Assembly: GCA_022841375.1 (NCBI GenBank)
Contig: JALHRQ010000001.1
Span: 548,892-612,891, forward strand
Direction of reading: 5' to 3'
DNA length: 64,000 nucleotides
Source of the DNA: Burkholderiales bacterium
GTDB lineage: Bacteria; Pseudomonadota; Gammaproteobacteria; Burkholderiales; SG8-41
A program made the translations under genes and the position numbers. Under the pieces are notes generated by a model. That model did no database searches, had not been told where the DNA came from, and was given only the letters and a program-made list of their open reading frames with translations. Below, piece after piece: positions 1 through 8,679 of the stretch. How positions within the stretch are numbered: position 1 is the first letter of the stretch; every line of letters begins with the position of its first letter.

Positions 1-1
1 C

Positions 2-1279
2 CTTTATCCCATCGCGGTTTATTCAGTCCGCACCGGCTACGACAACGCGCTGATGGATACCGCGCATTCACTGGCAAGACTCTTACCGATGCTGGAACGC
101 CAGGGCAAGCCGATCGGCGCACAAGCTGACACGGTATTGCGGACGGACCAGTTTGATCGTACTTATTATTCAGTTCAAACCGCAGATGGCCGGCTCCTGG
201 CCGGCGACAGCGCGCTGGACATCGTGCCCATTAACCCTTCACAACGGGGAGAACAGTTTTACGATACCGAAATTGAAGGCAAGCAGGTGCGGGTAGCATC
301 GCTCTGGGCCAGCGACAAGGACCGTTTTCTTCTGGTGCGAGCAGCTGAAACGACGGTAAAGCGCGACATTCTGACCAGGCAGGTCGCTACCGGATTGATC
401 GCAATCGAAATCATCCTGGTTTGCACTGTTGCCGTATTGCTCTGGGTCGGTATCGGCTACGGCCTCGCTCCTTTGGAAAAGCTACGACGGGAAATCGTGG
501 CGCGTTCACCCCGGGATTTGAGCCCGGTCAGCGAAGAACATGCGCCGGTCGAAGCACAAGCACTGGTCCGCGCAATCAATAGCCTGCTGCAGCAACTTGC
601 CGCCACGTTGCGAGGACAAGAGGCATTTGTGTCGAACGCGGCACATCAACTGCGGACACCACTGGCCGGGGTGCGCATGCAGGTGGAATATGCTTTGCAG
701 CAGGACAACCCCGCCGAGTGGCAGCGTGCCCTGCGCGCACTCGACCCCCCGGTCCAGCGCTCAGTCCATCTGATTAACCAGTTGCTGGCCCTGGCACAAG
801 TCGAAAGCAGTGCCGTATCAATGGCGGCGGTCGACCTTGACCAGGAGCTTGAAGAGCTTGCAGCCGAATGGATGCCGCACGCGATTGCAAAAGAAATCGA
901 CTTGGGACTGGAGCTTGAACGCGTAAAGGTTCATGGGAACCGGCTGCTATTGCGCGAACTCGTCAGCAACCTCGTAGACAATGCTCTGCGTTACAGCCCG
1001 CAAAACGGCCGTGTGACAGTGCGCCTCATCGGCGGGGGCGGCGGCAGGCTCGAAGTTGAAGACGAAGGTATGGGCATCCCAGTGGAAGAGCGTAAGAATG
1101 TGCTACGCCGCTTCTACCGGGTCTCCGGCAACATGTCCGAAGGCTGCGGCCTCGGGCTCGCCATCGTCGACGAGATATGCACCCTGCATGGCGCTACGAT
1201 CGAAATCCGGGATGGCAGTTCGGGATCCGGAACTTTGGTCGCCGTAACCTTCAAGCTGGAAGAACAAAATCGGAACTGA
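2..1279 (+). CDS. Sensor histidine kinase, TctE/QseC-like (5' end outside window)
   Basis: Inner-membrane sensor kinase of a two-component system. The reading frame is open to base 2, ahead of the first ATG (base 53), and the upstream codons read as a plausible continuation (YPIAVYSVRTGYDNALM), so the true start lies outside the window. Visible order: periplasmic sensor region of the TctE N-terminal type, a membrane segment near bases 400-470, the phosphoacceptor H-box (AAHQLRTPLAG, His codon at 644), the N-box (LVSNLVDNALRYS) and the ATP-lid glycine motifs (DEGMGIP, GCGLGLAIV). The partner response regulator would be expected upstream. TctE-type kinases often control tricarboxylate uptake with Bug-type binding proteins, but the three Bug genes here are over 43 kb away, so no link is claimed. 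Confidence 0.9.
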   Translation, partial: LYPIAVYSVRTGYDNALMDTAHSLARLLPMLERQGKPIGAQADTVLRTDQFDRTYYSVQTADGRLLAGDSALDIVPINPSQRGEQFYDTEIEGKQVRVASLWASDKDRFLLVRAAETTVKRDILTRQVATGLIAIEIILVCTVAVLLWVGIGYGLAPLEKLRREIVARSPRDLSPVSEEHAPVEAQALVRAINSLLQQLAATLRGQEAFVSNAAHQLRTPLAGVRMQVEYALQQDNPAEWQRALRALDPPVQRSVHLINQLLALAQVESSAVSMAAVDLDQELEELAAEWMPHAIAKEIDLGLELERVKVHGNRLLLRELVSNLVDNALRYSPQNGRVTVRLIGGGGGRLEVEDEGMGIPVEERKNVLRRFYRVSGNMSEGCGLGLAIVDEICTLHGATIEIRDGSSGSGTLVAVTFKLEEQNRN

Positions 1280-1303
1280 ATCCTGCATCCGTGTTCGTGG
1301 CAA

Positions 1304-1328
1304 TAAAAAAACCCGCCAGTCGGCGGGT
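1304..1328 (-). terminator. Rho-independent terminator of rpmB-rpmG
   Basis: A 7-bp GC stem (ACCCGCC at 1311-1317 pairing with GGCGGGT at 1322-1328) is followed, in minus-strand reading, by a U-tract (A-run at 1305-1311). It lies 25 bases past the rpmG stop. It also separates rpmG from the convergent sensor kinase gene. Confidence 0.8.
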
Positions 1329-1352
1329 TCCTTATTGCCGCTTGCGCGGTAA

Positions 1353-1508
1353 TTACTTGATCTTCGCTTCTTTGTAAGCCACGTGCTTGCGGGCAACGGG
1401 ATCAAACTTCTTGATCTCCATCTTCTCAGTCATCGTGCGTTTGTTTTTGGTGGTGGTGTAGAAGTGACCCGTGCCAGCGGTCGATTCCAGTTTGATTTTT
1501 TCACGCAT
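1353..1508 (-). CDS. rpmG: 50S ribosomal protein L33
   Basis: A 51-residue protein of the large ribosomal subunit, too short to be caught by most ORF cut-offs. The sequence starts [19 protein letters not shown] and ends [10 protein letters not shown], both typical of bacterial L33. It is the zinc-independent form, because the CxxC pairs of the C+ type are absent. It lies 14 bases downstream of rpmB in the usual rpmB-rpmG operon and ends just before a strong terminator. ATG start at 1508; length and ends match the family exactly. Confidence 0.97.
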   Translation of the reverse strand: MREKIKLESTAGTGHFYTTTKNKRTMTEKMEIKKFDPVARKHVAYKEAKIK

Positions 1509-1522
1509 GATCGTTTCCTTGT

Positions 1523-1759
1523 TTAGACGCGCACGCCCTGCTCGCGCAGGTCGGCGAGGACAACATCAATGCCCTTGCGGTCGATGGTGCGCAGGCCGGC
1601 GGTGGATACACGCAGGCTGATCCAGCGGTTTTCGCTTTCGACCCAGAACCGGCGCTTTTGCAGGTTGGGCAGGAAACGACGTTTCGTCTTGTTGTTGGCG
1701 TGGGAAACATTGTTCCCTACCATCGGCTTTTTGCCGGTGACGCAGCAGACCCGTGCCAT
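1523..1759 (-). CDS. rpmB: 50S ribosomal protein L28
   Basis: A 78-residue large-subunit ribosomal protein. The start [20 protein letters not shown] and the segment [17 protein letters not shown] are characteristic of L28. A longer in-frame ATG exists 36 bases upstream, but the family length and the conserved MARVC start favour 1759. It is the first gene of rpmB-rpmG, with a good sigma-70-like promoter immediately upstream and radC next to it, the same neighbourhood as in E. coli. Confidence 0.97.
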   Translation of the reverse strand: MARVCCVTGKKPMVGNNVSHANNKTKRRFLPNLQKRRFWVESENRWISLRVSTAGLRTIDRKGIDVVLADLREQGVRV

Positions 1760-1790
1760 TTCAGTGCTCCGCGAATTCAGAAAAGGCGCG

Positions 1791-1820
1791 ATCATACACT
1801 GTAATGACCCCCAGCCTCAA
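1791..1820 (-). promoter_or_regulatory. Probable sigma-70 promoter of rpmB-rpmG
   Basis: Read on the minus strand, a -35 box TTGAGG (1820-1815) is followed by an 18-base spacer and a -10 box TATGAT (1796-1791). This places transcription initiation roughly 20-25 bases upstream of the rpmB ATG. It is in the right place for a ribosomal-protein operon; the assignment is by eye only. Confidence 0.6.
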
Positions 1821-1861
1821 CCCTTTCGGGTCTTGGCACTATCCAGGGTTAAAATAATAAT

Positions 1862-1873
1862 TCAATAAAAACA
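1862..1873 (+). repeat. AT-rich 12-mer TCAATAAAAACA, copy 1
   Basis: Exact copy of a 12-mer also found at 8513, 38834 (minus strand) and 54422, with a variant at 35092. This copy lies a few bases beyond the radC stop codon in an AT-rich island that contrasts with the GC-rich surroundings. Confidence 0.6.
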
Positions 1874-1878
1874 ACAAC

Positions 1879-2553
1879 TTACAATATACCGCGCTCGGCA
1901 AACGACAACGCACCGTCACCGGCGACAACAAAATGGTCCAGAACCCGCACATCGACCAGTGCCAGTGCCTGTTTTAACGCCGCAGTCAGCGCTTCATCAG
2001 CACGGCTGGGTTCGGCAACGCCGGACGGGTGGTTATGGGCAAAAATCACCGCAGCGGCGTTGAAATGCAGGGCCCGCTTGACCACCTCCCGCGGATAAAC
2101 ACTGGTCTGGGTCAGGGTGCCGCGGAACAGTTCCTCCGCGGCCACCACCCGATGCTGGGCATCAAGAAATACCGCGACAAACACTTCGTGCGGCCGTCCA
2201 TGCAACATCAGGCGCAGGTAGTCGCGCACGGCACCGGGTGCCGACATCGCCGCGCCCGCTTCAAGTTTCTCGCGAAGCGTGCGTTTGGCAATTTCCAGCG
2301 CGGCCTGCAATTGCGCATATTTCGCCGGACCGAGCCCCGGTTCAGCGCAGAATGATTCATTACACGCGCCGGCGAGCGCCGACAGGGAACCAAAGCGCGT
2401 CAACTGGTCGCGCGCAAGATCGACCGCGCTCCTGCCCTTGATGCCGGTGCGCAGAAAAATCGCCACCAGTTCAGCGTCCGACAGCGCCTGTGGCCCCTTG
2501 GCGAGCAGTTTCTCGCGGGGACGGTCATCCAGCGGCCAGTCGGTAATCGCCAT
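1879..2553 (-). CDS. radC: RadC family JAB-domain protein
   Basis: 224 residues, the usual RadC length. The N-terminal part has a helix-hairpin-helix-like region (about residues 40-75), and the C-terminal JAB/MPN-like domain carries the JAMM metal motif HNHPSG followed by an aspartate (SRAD) around residues 165-185. Originally linked to DNA repair, RadC's true function is unsettled; the JAMM motif suggests a zinc hydrolase. It is divergent from coaBC and next to rpmB, as in E. coli. The last codons and the stop merge into an AT-rich stretch. Confidence 0.95.
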   Translation of the reverse strand: MAITDWPLDDRPREKLLAKGPQALSDAELVAIFLRTGIKGRSAVDLARDQLTRFGSLSALAGACNESFCAEPGLGPAKYAQLQAALEIAKRTLREKLEAGAAMSAPGAVRDYLRLMLHGRPHEVFVAVFLDAQHRVVAAEELFRGTLTQTSVYPREVVKRALHFNAAAVIFAHNHPSGVAEPSRADEALTAALKQALALVDVRVLDHFVVAGDGALSFAERGIL

Positions 2554-2660
2554 CGTCGATTGCTCCGGGGTATACCCTGAAAACGCGCCAGTCCGGTCGC
2601 GGTTTACCCGTTGCCGGATTTACAGTTACACTTGCCCTCCCCTCACGTGGAAAGCGCTAC

Positions 2661-3881
2661 GTGTCTGATATTGAAAGCAAAAGTCAGCGAAAAAAAATTC
2701 TGCTGGGTATCACCGGCGGCGTCGCCGCGTACAAGGCGGCGGAACTGGTGCGCCGCCTCGGTGACCGCGGCCTTGAAGTGCATGTGGTGATGACCGAGGC
2801 CGCCTGCGGCTTCATCACACCCGCCACGCTGCAGGCGTTGTCGGGTCATCCGGTCTACACCAGCATGTGGGACGGCCGCATTGCCAACGGCATGCCGCAC
2901 ATCGAACTGTCGCGCGACAAAGCCGCCATCGTCGTCGTCCCGGCCACTGCCGACTTCATGGCCAAAACCGTGCACGGACTCGCCGACGATCTGCTGTCGA
3001 CGCTGTGCCTCGCCCGCGATTGCCCGCTGATCGTCGCGCCGGCGATGAACCGGCAGATGTGGGAACACCCGGCAACGCAGCGCAACGTTGCTCAGCTAAA
3101 ACGCGACGGCGTCACCATTCTCGGCCCCGACAGCGGCGATCAGGCCTGCGGTGAAACCGGCATGGGCCGCATGCTTGAACCCGATGCACTCGCCGAGGCG
3201 ATCAGTGCCTTGCTTGCGCCCAAGATACTCAAAGGCAAACGCGTGCTGATGACCGCGGGCCCGACCTTCGAACCGATCGACGCGGTACGCGGCATCACCA
3301 ACCGCAGCTCCGGCAAGATGGGTTATGCGCTGGCGCGAGCCGCGATCGCCGCCGGCGCCGAAGTCACGCTGGTCTCGGGTCCGGTGAGTCTGAGTGCGCC
3401 CGTCGGCGCCGCAATGACGCAAGTGCAGACCGCCGCCGAAATGTTCGAGGCAGTGAAAAAACACGCCGCCAAAGCCGACATTTTCATCGGTGTCGCCGCG
3501 GTCGCCGATTACCGCACCAGCGCGCCGCGCAAACACAAGATCAAGAAAACCGAGCAAGACCAGCTGCACATCAGCCTGGTGCCGAATCCCGACATCCTCG
3601 GCTGGATCGCATCCCGGCCGAAACCGCCGTTCTGCGTCGGCTTCGCCGCAGAAAGCCGCAACCTTGACGCCTACGCCGATGAAAAACGCCGCCGCAAGAA
3701 AGTACGGCTGATGATCGCCAACCTCGCGCAGAACGCGATCGGGGCTGACGACAATGAAGTGTCGATGCTTGACGACAGCGGCACCCATCGCCTGCCGCGC
3801 GCGTCAAAGGATATCGTTGCGCAACAGATCGTTGCGCACATCGCGACTCTCTGCAGCGCCAAACCGCGCAAGCCCCGATAA
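2661..3881 (+). CDS. coaBC: Bifunctional phosphopantothenoylcysteine decarboxylase / phosphopantothenate-cysteine ligase
   Basis: Two consecutive steps of coenzyme A synthesis in one 406-residue cytosolic protein. The N-terminal FMN decarboxylase half (about 10-185) shows [11 protein letters not shown], the catalytic-His segment MPHIELS, the PAMNRQMW motif and the substrate-clamp CGETGMGRM. The C-terminal ligase half (about 190-400) has [23 protein letters not shown] and the KHKIKK lysine motif. The start is GTG, chosen because it gives the full family N-terminus. coaBC-dut order is conserved in many proteobacteria. Confidence 0.97.
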   Translation: MSDIESKSQRKKILLGITGGVAAYKAAELVRRLGDRGLEVHVVMTEAACGFITPATLQALSGHPVYTSMWDGRIANGMPHIELSRDKAAIVVVPATADFMAKTVHGLADDLLSTLCLARDCPLIVAPAMNRQMWEHPATQRNVAQLKRDGVTILGPDSGDQACGETGMGRMLEPDALAEAISALLAPKILKGKRVLMTAGPTFEPIDAVRGITNRSSGKMGYALARAAIAAGAEVTLVSGPVSLSAPVGAAMTQVQTAAEMFEAVKKHAAKADIFIGVAAVADYRTSAPRKHKIKKTEQDQLHISLVPNPDILGWIASRPKPPFCVGFAAESRNLDAYADEKRRRKKVRLMIANLAQNAIGADDNEVSMLDDSGTHRLPRASKDIVAQQIVAHIATLCSAKPRKPR

Positions 3882-3943
3882 TCACCCCTGGTGCCGGCAA
3901 CCGTATTGCCGGCGCGTTGTCCAAGCAATTGTCCGTCACTGCC

Positions 3944-4393
3944 ATGAAATCCATCGACGTCAAAATTCTCGACCAACGGCTGCGCGACCAGTTGCCGCAT
4001 TACGCAACCCCCGGCGCGGCCGGCCTCGACCTGCGCGCCTGCCTAGATGGCCCGTTGACGCTGAATCCCGGGCAGACCGCACTGATCCCCGCCGGCATGG
4101 CGATACACATTGCCGACCCGGGACTTGCCGCGATCATCCTGCCGCGCTCGGGTCTCGGCCACAAACACGGCATCGTGCTCGGCAATCTGGTCGGACTGAT
4201 CGATTCCGACTACCAGGGCCAGTTGTTTGTCTCGACCTGGAACCGCGGCCACACGGCGTTCACCATCAACCCGCTGGAGCGACTCGCGCAACTGGTGATC
4301 GTTCCCGTGGTGCAAGTGGCGTTCAACATCGTTGACGACTTCGCGGCCTCGCACCGCGGCGCCGGCGGTTTCGGCAGCACCGGCAAGGGCTGA
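3944..4393 (+). CDS. dut: dUTP diphosphatase (dUTPase)
   Basis: Hydrolyses dUTP to dUMP and pyrophosphate, keeping uracil out of DNA and feeding thymidylate synthesis. 149 residues, normal for a trimeric dUTPase. All five motifs are visible: [35 protein letters not shown] and the C-terminal P-loop-like [11 protein letters not shown]. An in-frame TTG at 3917 would add nine residues, but the ATG at 3944 fits the family. It lies 62 bases after coaBC and just ahead of the CbiX-type gene. Confidence 0.97.
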   Translation: MKSIDVKILDQRLRDQLPHYATPGAAGLDLRACLDGPLTLNPGQTALIPAGMAIHIADPGLAAIILPRSGLGHKHGIVLGNLVGLIDSDYQGQLFVSTWNRGHTAFTINPLERLAQLVIVPVVQVAFNIVDDFAASHRGAGGFGSTGKG

Positions 4394-4397
4394 GCGC

Positions 4398-4784
4398 ATG
4401 ACGCAGACCTCGGGCCTGGTACTGTTTGCGCACGGCGCGCGCGATGCGGAATGGGCGGAACCGTTCCGAGACATCGCCAAGCGTGTCGCGGCAAGTCGCG
4501 CGGATCTTGCCGTCAAACTCGCGTTTCTCGAATTCCAGTCGCCGGTGCTGACCGACGCCATCAGCGAACTGGTCGATGCAGGCCATCATCACATCCGCAT
4601 TGCACCGCTGTTCATGGCGCAGGGCGGTCATCTCAAAAACGACGTACCCAAACTGCTCGCTGATATCCGCGCCCGTCACCCGGCGCTGAACCTGGAACTG
4701 CTGCCCGCCATCGGCGATGTTGCCGAACTGCGTGATGCCATCGCCGCGTGGCTGGTCAAAGCCACTTCGGGGATTTCCGCATGA
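4398..4784 (+). CDS. CbiX/SirB-type sirohydrochlorin chelatase
   Basis: 128 residues, the size of a single-domain CbiX-small chelatase that inserts Co2+ or Fe2+ into sirohydrochlorin (cobalamin or siroheme pathway). The N-terminal LFAHGARDAEW holds the conserved metal-binding His, and GHHHIRIAPLFMAQGGHLKNDVP contains the second His-rich site. The ATG lies four bases after the dut stop. The stop codon overlaps the next start (ATGA), implying translational coupling. The choice between cobalt and iron cannot be made from sequence, since no cobalamin or siroheme genes are adjacent. Confidence 0.85.
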   Translation: MTQTSGLVLFAHGARDAEWAEPFRDIAKRVAASRADLAVKLAFLEFQSPVLTDAISELVDAGHHHIRIAPLFMAQGGHLKNDVPKLLADIRARHPALNLELLPAIGDVAELRDAIAAWLVKATSGISA

Positions 4785-5212
4785 AACGCCTGCTGTTGTA
4801 CCTGACCCTGTGTTTTGCCTGTCTTTCGGCGCAGGCTTCGATGCCGTTGATGGAACTGAAAATCGGCAAACACGCGCTCACCGCCGAAGTCGCCAATACC
4901 GATCCGGACCGCATGCAGGGCCTGATGCACCGGCGCATGCTGCCGGAAAACCGCGGCATGCTGTTCGTGTTCCCGAATGTTGCCTACCACGGCATGTGGA
5001 TGATGAACACCTACATTCCGCTGTCGGTCGCCTTCATCGACGACAACGGCGTGATCATCAACATCGAGGACATGCAGCCGCACACCCGCGACTCGCACAG
5101 CGCCAAACAGCCGGCGCGCTATGCGCTGGAAATGAACCTCGGCTGGTTCCGCAAACGCGGTATCGGCCCCGGCGTCAAACTTGAAGGCCTCAACAAGATG
5201 CCGCCGCGCTGA
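4781..5212 (+). CDS. DUF192 family exported protein
   Basis: 143 residues with a clear Sec signal peptide (MKRLLLYLTLCFACLSAQA, cleavage after AQA at about residue 19), so it is probably periplasmic. The mature part is a DUF192 domain, recognisable from the segments MQGLMHRRMLPENRGMLFVF and MWMMNTYIPLSVAFID. The family has no established biochemical function. The start overlaps the stop of the chelatase gene. It is the last gene of the coaBC-dut run and is followed by a strong bidirectional terminator. Confidence 0.88.
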   Translation: MKRLLLYLTLCFACLSAQASMPLMELKIGKHALTAEVANTDPDRMQGLMHRRMLPENRGMLFVFPNVAYHGMWMMNTYIPLSVAFIDDNGVIINIEDMQPHTRDSHSAKQPARYALEMNLGWFRKRGIGPGVKLEGLNKMPPR

Positions 5213-5225
5213 AACCTGCGCCATT

Positions 5226-5258
5226 AAAAAAAGCCCGGGGAACGCCCGGGCTTTTTTT
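5226..5258. terminator. Bidirectional rho-independent terminator
   Basis: A perfect 14-bp stem (5226-5239 with 5245-5258) around a 5-base loop, with an A-run on the left and a T-run on the right, so it works in both directions. It sits between the convergent DUF192 and PuuD-like genes. Confidence 0.92.
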
Positions 5259-5275
5259 CGACTGCAGTTTCAGTA

Positions 5276-5863
5276 TTACAGGCCGCCGTTTTGCTGGGCA
5301 ACCATGCAGAACAGCATGGGTATCGACAGCATGGTGTTGAAACGGGAAGCCAGCATCGCAAAACGAGCCGCCTTGGCTTTGGCGTCGGCCTCGACCTGGA
5401 CGATGCCCAGTGCTTTTTTCTGATTTGGCCAGATGATGAACCAGACGTTGAAGGCCATGATCAGTGCCAGCCACATGCCGATGCCGATCGCAGTGAACGG
5501 TTTGCCGAACATCAGCGCCGTGCCGAGATAGCCGTTCATCGAAGCGACGATCAGCCCGGTGATTACCGTGGCCAGCGCCGCCCAGCGGAACCAGAACAGC
5601 GCGGTCGGTGCAATCACTTTGCCAATGGCCGGCTTCTGCTCATCGGGAATCTTCGGCATTGAAGGAATCTGCACGAAATTGAAATACCACAGCAGGCCGA
5701 TCCACATCACGCCCGCCATCACGTGCAGCCAGCGGAACAGGAAGGCAAACCAGGCGTGGTCGCCGGCGCGCGCACCAGCTCCGCCGGTGACAATGATAAG
5801 CAGAACAAGAATTACGAATCCTGCAAGGACAGTACGTCCCAGAGACTGGAATATGGCTCCCAT
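5276..5863 (-). CDS. PuuD-like / urate oxidase N-terminal-type membrane protein
   Basis: 195 residues with several hydrophobic helices (about 12-30, 40-60, 90-115, 120-145, 170-190). Motifs such as RWLHVMAGVMWIGLLWYFNFVQIP match the membrane domain of PuuD, the urate-oxidising integral membrane protein. True PuuD also carries a C-terminal cytochrome c domain, which is absent here, so urate oxidation is doubtful. The histidines in RWLHV suggest a haem-binding membrane protein. No purine-catabolism genes are near. It is a single gene ending at the shared terminator. Confidence 0.75.
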   Translation of the reverse strand: MGAIFQSLGRTVLAGFVILVLLIIVTGGAGARAGDHAWFAFLFRWLHVMAGVMWIGLLWYFNFVQIPSMPKIPDEQKPAIGKVIAPTALFWFRWAALATVITGLIVASMNGYLGTALMFGKPFTAIGIGMWLALIMAFNVWFIIWPNQKKALGIVQVEADAKAKAARFAMLASRFNTMLSIPMLFCMVAQQNGGL

Positions 5864-6000
5864 GCGTGCACTCCTTTCACAGCGTAATTGTTATGGATGA
5901 AACAGCGCAAAATCAGCGCGCAGTCTAGCACAGCGCAAGAGGAGGCAAGGCCGGTAAAAGCCCTGCGAACGTCAGGGAAAACCGGGCGAATTAACGTTGA

Positions 6001-6969
6001 TCAGGCGGCGGCGAGACTGCCCGTTTCCACCGCGGCGATGGCCTTGGCCTGATTCAGATCCTGCGCGTAACCCGCACCGAAGAGGCAGCAGGCAATCTGA
6101 TTGGCAATCGGCGCCGGCATCGGGATGCGGCCTTCGAGCACGCCGGTAATCCACTGCGCTGTGCCCTTCAGATCCTGCGCAGCCGGCAGCGGGTGCGCAC
6201 AACGCGGCGTTACCTCGGCGTCGAACAGCGGCCGCACCGCGCCTTCGGTGATCAGCGACATCGCCGGTCGGCATTGCGCATCGACCACGGCATCACCGTC
6301 GCGTGATTCAAACAGCAGCGCCGTGGTACCGGTCTCGCAGATCAGCGACTGCAGCATCATGCACTCGCTCGCATCGGCGGCGGGAACAAGATGAAGGGCT
6401 TCCCCGCCGAAGGGATCGACCAGACGCGCCAGCAGACGCGCCAGCGCGCCGCCGCCCAGGCGCGCACGCAAAGCCAGCAGATCGGCAATCGCCGGCGATA
6501 CCGCGCCTGTCGGCAAAAACACCGACTGTCCGGCCGCCAGCGACTGCTGCGCCTGCGCCAGGCTCGCGCTCGGCATGATGCCGAGTTCCCGGAACAGATA
6601 AGCCGTGGCCACGCCGCCGTCACCGCTCAGTGCGCCATGCACCAGCACTGGAATACCCATACGCTGCAGGCTGAGCGCCAGCAACGGCGCAAGATTGGGC
6701 TGATTGCGTGCAGTACCGTAAGCCGGCATCAGCACCGGCCGCCATTGCGTGCCCGGCGAAGGCGCATGAAACACGCGCGTCGATAGTGCGGTGAGCACGC
6801 CGTGCAATTCCGCCTGGGTCAACACGCGTTGCTCAAGCAATACCAGCAAGCCGCCCATTTCGAGTTCGGGTACACCGCCATCAAAAATGGCGGAGAACAG
6901 CGTTTCCGCTTCGTGCTCTGACAGCGACTGTTGAGCCGCCAGCAATTCAATCAGGTGTGCCCAGTTCAT
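6001..6969 (-). CDS. ybiB: YbiB-like DNA-binding protein (TrpD2 family)
   Basis: 322 residues related to anthranilate phosphoribosyltransferase in fold (family GT3). E. coli YbiB (TrpD2) has no such enzyme activity and instead binds nucleic acid. The N-terminal helical domain (MNWAHLIELLAAQQSLSEHEAETLFSAI) resembles the TrpD helical bundle. The phosphoribosyl-binding signature is degenerate (HGALSGDGGVATAYLF), as in YbiB. The start at 6969 was chosen for its strong GAGGAG Shine-Dalgarno; a longer frame to 7041 has none. It appears monocistronic. Confidence 0.78.
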   Translation of the reverse strand: MNWAHLIELLAAQQSLSEHEAETLFSAIFDGGVPELEMGGLLVLLEQRVLTQAELHGVLTALSTRVFHAPSPGTQWRPVLMPAYGTARNQPNLAPLLALSLQRMGIPVLVHGALSGDGGVATAYLFRELGIMPSASLAQAQQSLAAGQSVFLPTGAVSPAIADLLALRARLGGGALARLLARLVDPFGGEALHLVPAADASECMMLQSLICETGTTALLFESRDGDAVVDAQCRPAMSLITEGAVRPLFDAEVTPRCAHPLPAAQDLKGTAQWITGVLEGRIPMPAPIANQIACCLFGAGYAQDLNQAKAIAAVETGSLAAA

Positions 6970-7190
6970 GCTGCGCTCCTCCGGTGTGAATGACCGTGGG
7001 TTACTGGGCTGGGTATGAGCAACCACCGTGCCATGTGTCAAAACACTTGCTTACCCCTGAAAACCGCGGGAATAAAACCGGAACGCGCAACGTCGCGGTG
7101 CGCGAGCCGCTACCCCCGCTTTATTTTGGTGCCACCCGGCAGATGCTGCACTGCGGAAAAAGACATCCAAATCAACGCATTGGCCTGCTG

Positions 7191-7976
7191 TCAACCGGGC
7201 CGTCGGGTCAAGGGCACAAAACGCACATCGAGCACTTTGCGCCGGGTCACCGTACCCCGCGCATCCTTGTCGATCACAAACAGCGACTGCGCCCCCTGCG
7301 CCTCGCCCAGCGGAATCACCAGCCGCCCGCCGTTCTTGAGTTGATCGATCAGCGGCTGCGGCACCTGCGGCGCGGCGGCGGTGACGATGATGCCGTCGAA
7401 TGGCGCTTCGTCAGGCCAGCCCGCGTAACCATCGCCGATGCGGGTCTGCACATTGCGATAGCCGGCGGCCGCCAGCGCGCGCGCCGCTTCACGACCCAGC
7501 GGCTCGATGATCTCGATGGAAAACACCACACGCACGATTTCTGCAAGCACCGCGGCCTGGTAGCCGGACCCGGTGCCCACTTCAAGCACCTTGTCTCCGG
7601 GTACGACGTTCAGCAGATCGGTCATCAGCGCGACGATGTACGGCTGCGAGATCGTCTGGCCGGCGCCGATCGCCAGCGGCCGGTTGTCATAGGCCTGCGC
7701 TGCAAATCCCGGCGGCACGAAACGGTGCCGCTCGACCTTGCGCAAGGCCGAGATCACCCGCGCATCCAGCGTTTCCCGACCGGTCTCGCGGCGCGTTTCG
7801 CGCACCAGTTGTTCGATCCCGGTGATCATCCGCTCGCGGCGCACGACAACTTCATCCGCAGCTCCGGCATTCACAGCGGCTCCTGTCAGACCGACGCATC
7901 CGGCAAGCAGTGCAACCAACACCGTCCGCCGGCGCCGACCGCATGCTGACCCCTCTGATTGAATAAAAAAGGGCAT
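7191..7976 (-). CDS. pcm: Exported protein-L-isoaspartate O-methyltransferase
   Basis: SAM-dependent repair enzyme that methylates isoaspartyl residues in damaged proteins. The catalytic core begins near MITGIEQLVRE and shows IGAGQTISQPYIVALM, motif I LEVGTGSGYQAAVLAE and the C-terminal segment GGRLVIPLG. Unusually, the core is preceded by a basic stretch (RRRR), a hydrophobic run and a lipobox-like LAGC, implying export or lipid anchoring. The start is uncertain. The ATG at 7976 lies inside a terminator stem, an alternative GTG is at 7922 and an upstream ATG at 8015. None has a strong ribosome-binding site. Confidence 0.88.
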   Translation of the reverse strand: MPFFIQSEGSACGRRRRTVLVALLAGCVGLTGAAVNAGAADEVVVRRERMITGIEQLVRETRRETGRETLDARVISALRKVERHRFVPPGFAAQAYDNRPLAIGAGQTISQPYIVALMTDLLNVVPGDKVLEVGTGSGYQAAVLAEIVRVVFSIEIIEPLGREAARALAAAGYRNVQTRIGDGYAGWPDEAPFDGIIVTAAAPQVPQPLIDQLKNGGRLVIPLGEAQGAQSLFVIDKDARGTVTRRKVLDVRFVPLTRRPG

Positions 7977-7997
7977 ACCGTTTCCAGTATGCCCTTT
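7965..7997 (-). terminator. Terminator of the PsiF-repeat gene, overlapping the pcm start
   Basis: An 11-bp stem (7968-7978 with 7987-7997, core GGGCATAC) with an 8-base loop, followed in minus-strand reading by a U-tract (A-run 7965-7970). It terminates the upstream PsiF-like gene. It contains the likely ATG of pcm (7974-7976), so pcm either depends on read-through or starts elsewhere. Confidence 0.78.
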
Positions 7998-8036
7998 CCG
8001 TCGCAATGTCTGCATGCGACGCCGATATTGCGAAAA

Positions 8037-8492
8037 TCAGCCTTTGAGGCAGGTGCTCATGAACTTTTTGCGGTCGTCGCCGGACTTGCCTTCAGCCTTG
8101 ACGTTGCAATCTTTCATGCGTTCCTGCTGTTTTTTCTGGGCAGCGCTCGGCTCTTTTTTGCCGTCATCGCCTTTCAGGCACGAGCTCATGAATTTCTTGC
8201 GGTCATCGCCGGACTTGCCGTCAGCCTTGGCATTGCAATCCTTCATGCGCTCCTGCTGTTTTTTCTGTGCTTCGCTGGGCTCTTTCTTCGGCTTCTCGGC
8301 TTTCATGTCGGCTTTTTTCTCAGCCTTTTCAGCTTTTTTCTCCGCCGTATTGATTTCTGCCTTTTTCTCGGCTTTAATTTCGGCCTTCTTTTCGACGGCA
8401 GGGGCGGCTTTTTTCGGTTCTGCTTTATCCTGCGCATAAGCAGGCGACAGCGCGAACAGCGAGCAGATCACAACGGCGATCATCGACTTCAT
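8037..8492 (-). CDS. PsiF-repeat protein with Lys/Ala-rich linker
   Basis: 151 residues. The signal peptide MKSMIAVVICSLFALSPAYA predicts secretion to the periplasm. Next comes a highly charged Lys/Glu/Ala tract (about 22-72). Two PsiF repeats follow (QKKQQERMKDCN...DRKKFMSSCLKG), each with two cysteines. At the DNA level these are a direct repeat with a 129-bp period (starting 8041 and 8170). PsiF was named for phosphate-starvation induction in E. coli; its function is unknown. ATG at 8492 has a GGAG ribosome-binding site. An AT-rich 12-mer repeat lies just upstream. Confidence 0.85.
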   Translation of the reverse strand: MKSMIAVVICSLFALSPAYAQDKAEPKKAAPAVEKKAEIKAEKKAEINTAEKKAEKAEKKADMKAEKPKKEPSEAQKKQQERMKDCNAKADGKSGDDRKKFMSSCLKGDDGKKEPSAAQKKQQERMKDCNVKAEGKSGDDRKKFMSTCLKG

Positions 8493-8512
8493 TTTCAGTC
8501 TCCTAAAATAGT

Positions 8513-8524
8513 TCAATAAAAACA
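8513..8524 (+). repeat. AT-rich 12-mer TCAATAAAAACA, copy 2
   Basis: Exact copy of the dispersed 12-mer, located 20 bases upstream of the PsiF-repeat start codon. It is the only copy that lies 5' of a gene rather than near a 3' end. Confidence 0.6.
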
Positions 8525-8679
8525 TATAGTTATACGGACGCGCCGTGGAAAATGCATCAGCGTTGCCCGTTAGAGGGATTAACGCCCCCCTGCGCACTCT
8601 GGATGACATGGGGCACACCCCGTGGCGACGCTGGGTCAACCATAACGATCAGTGGCAGCTCCGCTGAGGCAATCGCCCA

